Below the pieces are notes generated by a model, which was not told the DNA's origin, made no database searches, and saw only the letters and a program-made list of their open reading frames with translations. Below are positions 57,961 to 64,000 of a stretch of 64,000 bases of DNA, one piece after another. The stretch comes from Schistocephalus solidus (Eukaryota; Platyhelminthes; Cestoda; Diphyllobothriidea; Diphyllobothriidae): positions 1-64,000 of the forward strand of contig WEDG01000877.1 in NCBI GenBank assembly GCA_017591395.1. Reading direction: 5' to 3'. Positions within the stretch are counted from its first letter, which is position 1; every line of letters begins with the position of its first letter. The position numbers were made by a program, and so were the translations under genes.

Positions 57961-58780
57961 AAACTGCTACTTCTGCGGTTCCAAGCCAGTAAGCGTAAAC
58001 ATTCATATAGGAGAACCCCCTGCACTAATTAACTCCCAGCACAAAAATAATCAAGGGTGGGATTATAAATTATTTGTACACCTGAACGCGGTGAACGCTT
58101 TGAAAGTCGGCACTTAGCCTTCCAACTAGCAATTTAGTCCAAACAGTAGGGAAATTTTCCCTATAAAAACTCGCATATATGTGTTGTTTATTCCGTAATA
58201 GTAGGCTGATTTGAACGCTTATCCGAAATTGGCTTAGCATCATATGCACCTTCTCTTCTGGTGAAAATTATGGCATTCAGAGGACAAAGGATTTTTGTAC
58301 AGCAGTACAATTTTGGTCATACTGTGTCCAACACGATGACGCGAACTCCGTTTGGTAAATTATCATGAAACGATAAACACGTGGAAATGGCGTGCATTTC
58401 TTCTGATATACTTGTAATTGCCATTCAGTCATGCGACAACCAGTAATGCGACGAAAGACCATTGTGAATCACACCAGTTTTGGCCGGCGTCAAGGTTGCA
58501 TCATCGCCAGATCCAATAAAAGATCCTTTATTTGAACAAATGCCCCTCTAGTAACTCCAAAAGGGCCTGAACTGACGCTCTGGGCGAAATTCTCAAGAGG
58601 CCACCAAGATATGCCCACATATGCTCCCAAATACTCCAAGTGACATGTGTTTTTGCTACCAGCAATATATTAAGAGGGTCCAACATTTGAAGTCGACGGT
58701 ATTTTTAAATGTGTTGACTGCACAGAAGACATAGCTCTGGCTTAAAAAATCATCTTTGTTGTTCTGTTCAGCGGTAGGTC
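57961..58780. other. No gene recognised
   Basis: Only short frames without motifs are present, and no repeat was identified. Confidence 0.4.
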
Positions 58781-59017
58781 ATGAGCAGTTCAAAGTACAG
58801 TCATCGTTGTGCAGCAACGTCCGACTTAAAAGAAATTCTCCATAAGACATTTGTGCAATTTTTCAGGTACTTGCCTAGAAAGACTTTAAATGGCAAGATT
58901 TTCGATCGATTAAACAAATCGAGAGTCCAAGAAGTAAGTGTGCCACATAATGAACATTTAAAAGTTGAACAACTTTTGTCTGCCCCTCCTTTTCAGTCGT
59001 TCGTTAACGCTCCTTGA
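58781..59017 (+). CDS. Possible small two-exon gene (weak)
   Basis: ATG at 58781 opens 51 codons (MSSSKYSHRCAATSDLKEIL...) ending at a good gtaagt donor after 58933. An acceptor (ccttttcag) at 58995-58996 leads in phase 0 to SFVNAP and TGA. The product would be 57 residues, with no known motif. The open frame also reads straight through the intron, so a chance frame is equally likely. Confidence 0.25.
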   Translation: MSSSKYSHRCAATSDLKEILHKTFVQFFRYLPRKTLNGKIFDRLNKSRVQEVSVPHNEHLKVEQLLSAPPFQSFVNAP

Positions 59018-59551
59018 AAGAAGGTAAAGACAAAAAATTTCAAACTAGCGTTCTTTCTGATATGGGGCTTCACATTCAACATTCCTCTTCAATCCAGACA
59101 GGATATTCTGTGTGCATATGAACGGACCTGACCACCAGCCTTTAAACCCATTACAGTCAAATGGGCCTTCTTTATAAGGTGCCTATGAGAGTCTTGCTGT
59201 AAATATTCTTTTTTTCTGAGTTGCTGGGCTTCTGTAACAAATCATGGCCAAAGCCCAGTATCTGCGGAGCTTATAGATTCTACGCAATTGAAAGGTTTCT
59301 AAAATCTTTATATATTCTAATGGTCCCACCCACAAAGCCAATCGATCTAATGGATCATTAAGACAAAGTGTTTGGAGGAAGGTAGCAGAAACACTTTCCA
59401 AATGAAACCCGGTTGAAATAACGCGATACTGAAATAAAAATACAGGTTGAACAAAATTTAAATAAAGCTAAACGCATACATTTTACTTCTAAAATATTTA
59501 ATATATTAGGCACAGATAACATATATTTATCTTGGAACAAATGTCCATCGT

Positions 59552-62520
<2,969 letters not shown>

Positions 62521-64000
62521 CTTAGAACGCAAAACACTGGAGTCTTAAATTTTACCTCATATAACTGTACCCATTGCTTAAAATCAGCTTTAACAACAAA
62601 TTATGGCCCAATCGGTAATTTTAATACTTAACATTGTTATATTGGCAGATTTCGCCTTACGACACTCACTTGTGAAATTCTTATTGTCAATAGCACACTT
62701 TGAAATTGATGGAAAACACTTTACTGCACTTGCCCGTTGTTACTCTTTAACTCACAGGCGTCATGAACTCAAAACCATGTGAATACTGCTCACTGTCTTG
62801 CCCGGTTAACTCTAAGGATGGGAAGCGAATGAATCACGGCTATTAGATTGCCGTGGTTATTTTTTCTGATGACCGCCGCTATAAACTGCTCCAATTTTAG
62901 AATAGATGATGACTGGCAGTTATTTTTCTAATCGTACTACTATTTTCAGAGGCGCTATCTGCCTTAGGCTACGTTAACGAGTCAAACTAGTTATTATTAG
63001 AGATATAAAAGTTCAGATGGTTAAAGTTTTATCTGGGCGGTACTAATTTGCACAAGGATTTATGTTTGCATGTTGGTTTGTAAATTTTAAGAGAGGGTGA
63101 ATGTGAAATTTCAAATGCATTGTGCCTCCTAACGTACATCCAAATTACAAGAATAACTTCTTTTCCATACGTAATGAAACACATCTGAGTCGAAATCTTA
63201 CCAATCTTATAGCAGATTGGTCTTAATAAGGGAAGATTGCGACCAACACGGCAGTCACCAGACCGGTAAAGACCGGTAAAAAACTAGGCTTGCTGGGAAT
63301 TTTTCGAAGGCATTAGATGTGTACCATGCCGGTGGTGATACTTAAAAGGATCCAGACTTTCTCCCAACTTTTCGAAGATATTATGTGCAATATGGAGAAA
63401 GGCCACATGAGGAATGACTAAAACATTGTGACTTAAAAAAGAAGCGTAAGTTTTGCGTTGCTGCTTCGTTTCTGTCAGCTTTGATAAACTTTATGTGCAC
63501 TGGATTGAGAAGGAAGCCGAGTATTTACTTAAAATCGTGGCCTGGTAATAACGTGAACTGGTATTCAATAGTAGTATGCTTTGGGTTCTTGGAAAGCTGG
63601 GTAGTGCGTTAATTAGTGTAAGTTTTATGTGCATCTCTTGCTCGACACCCTTAACACTATTTTACACAAAAGGCTTTCAACCAGGAAATTATGAAATTGT
63701 ACATTCCTCGTACAAATTTTTCCATTTCATCTCTTCTTTGGTGGAATGATAAGGATTAAATTAGTAAGAGTTTATAAATTCGTGTGCGTGAAAGTCTTGT
63801 GAAATCCTCAGATTAAAGTCTTGCAACAGTAATAGGCTAGCCAAATGGATTTACTTATGCTTGAAGAATGTTCACTCTTGTGGCTCTCAAGGAGAATTAA
63901 ATTCGCAAACGTTGATTAACCGAATGACAAACGTATAGTCATGGAAGTGACCAGTGCGTGTTTGCTAGATATATTTTGCGAAACTAACATTCATTAAGCA
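62521..64000. other. Upstream of the P-loop exon; no exon recognised
   Basis: I searched the minus strand here for a short exon ending in a hydrophobic IFVVG-like stretch before a donor and found none. This is probably the first intron or upstream spacer. No other feature is visible. Confidence 0.4.

Overview
The window looks like nuclear DNA of a flatworm, most likely a cestode (a diphyllobothriid-type tapeworm is my best guess). The reasons are sparse genes with spliced exons, abundant APE-type LINE debris, tRNA-derived SINEs, hammerhead-ribozyme repeats and degenerate TTAGGG-like tracts. The taxonomic call is inference, because no sequence here identifies the species outright.

Genes. Only three gene models stand up. 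(1) A cytosolic adenylate kinase (AK1 type) lies on the minus strand at 59552-62520. Four exons have matching splice phases, and the first coding exon is not found in the window. (2) A proline-rich, SH3-ligand-bearing scaffold-like protein lies on the minus strand at 36038-38032. It has two exons, a homopolymer frameshift near 36953-36959 and an unseen 3' end. (3) A six-exon gene on the plus strand at 54683-56124 encodes a 315-residue coiled-coil protein that I do not recognise. One of its introns is only 37 bases.

Repeats, left to right. 1-10750: SINE fragments, (TA)n and GAT microsatellites, TTAGGG-like tracts, and two retroposon copies bounded by 12-base target-site duplications. 14109-18225: a dense cluster with a (TA)n tract carrying a hammerhead-like motif, a foldback element, eight tandem ~354-base units that each carry a hammerhead ribozyme motif on the minus strand, an inverted unit, and a SINE. 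22870-23250 and 57560-57960: old dispersed relatives of that ribozyme repeat. 24860-29500: a GC-rich, nearly full-length but broken LINE with an APE endonuclease, a reverse transcriptase and a C-terminal array of five C2H2 zinc fingers. 29594-30695: a tandem cluster of the same retroposon family seen at 6.8 and 10.3 kb. 38.1-52.6 kb: a graveyard of CR1/jockey-like LINEs in both orientations. 53.5-54.0 kb: a pair of SINEs.

The most interesting system is the ~354-base satellite. Its minus strand folds into a complete hammerhead: CUGAGGA core, GCCGA/UCGGC stem II, GAAA, a minimal stem III ending GUC, and a CCCA/UGGG stem I. Transcripts of the array would be predicted to self-cleave into unit-length RNAs, which resembles the retrozymes and ribozyme satellites known from plants and animals. 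Two further hammerhead-like cores with the same layout occur in the tRNA-derived SINE and beside a (TA)n tract.
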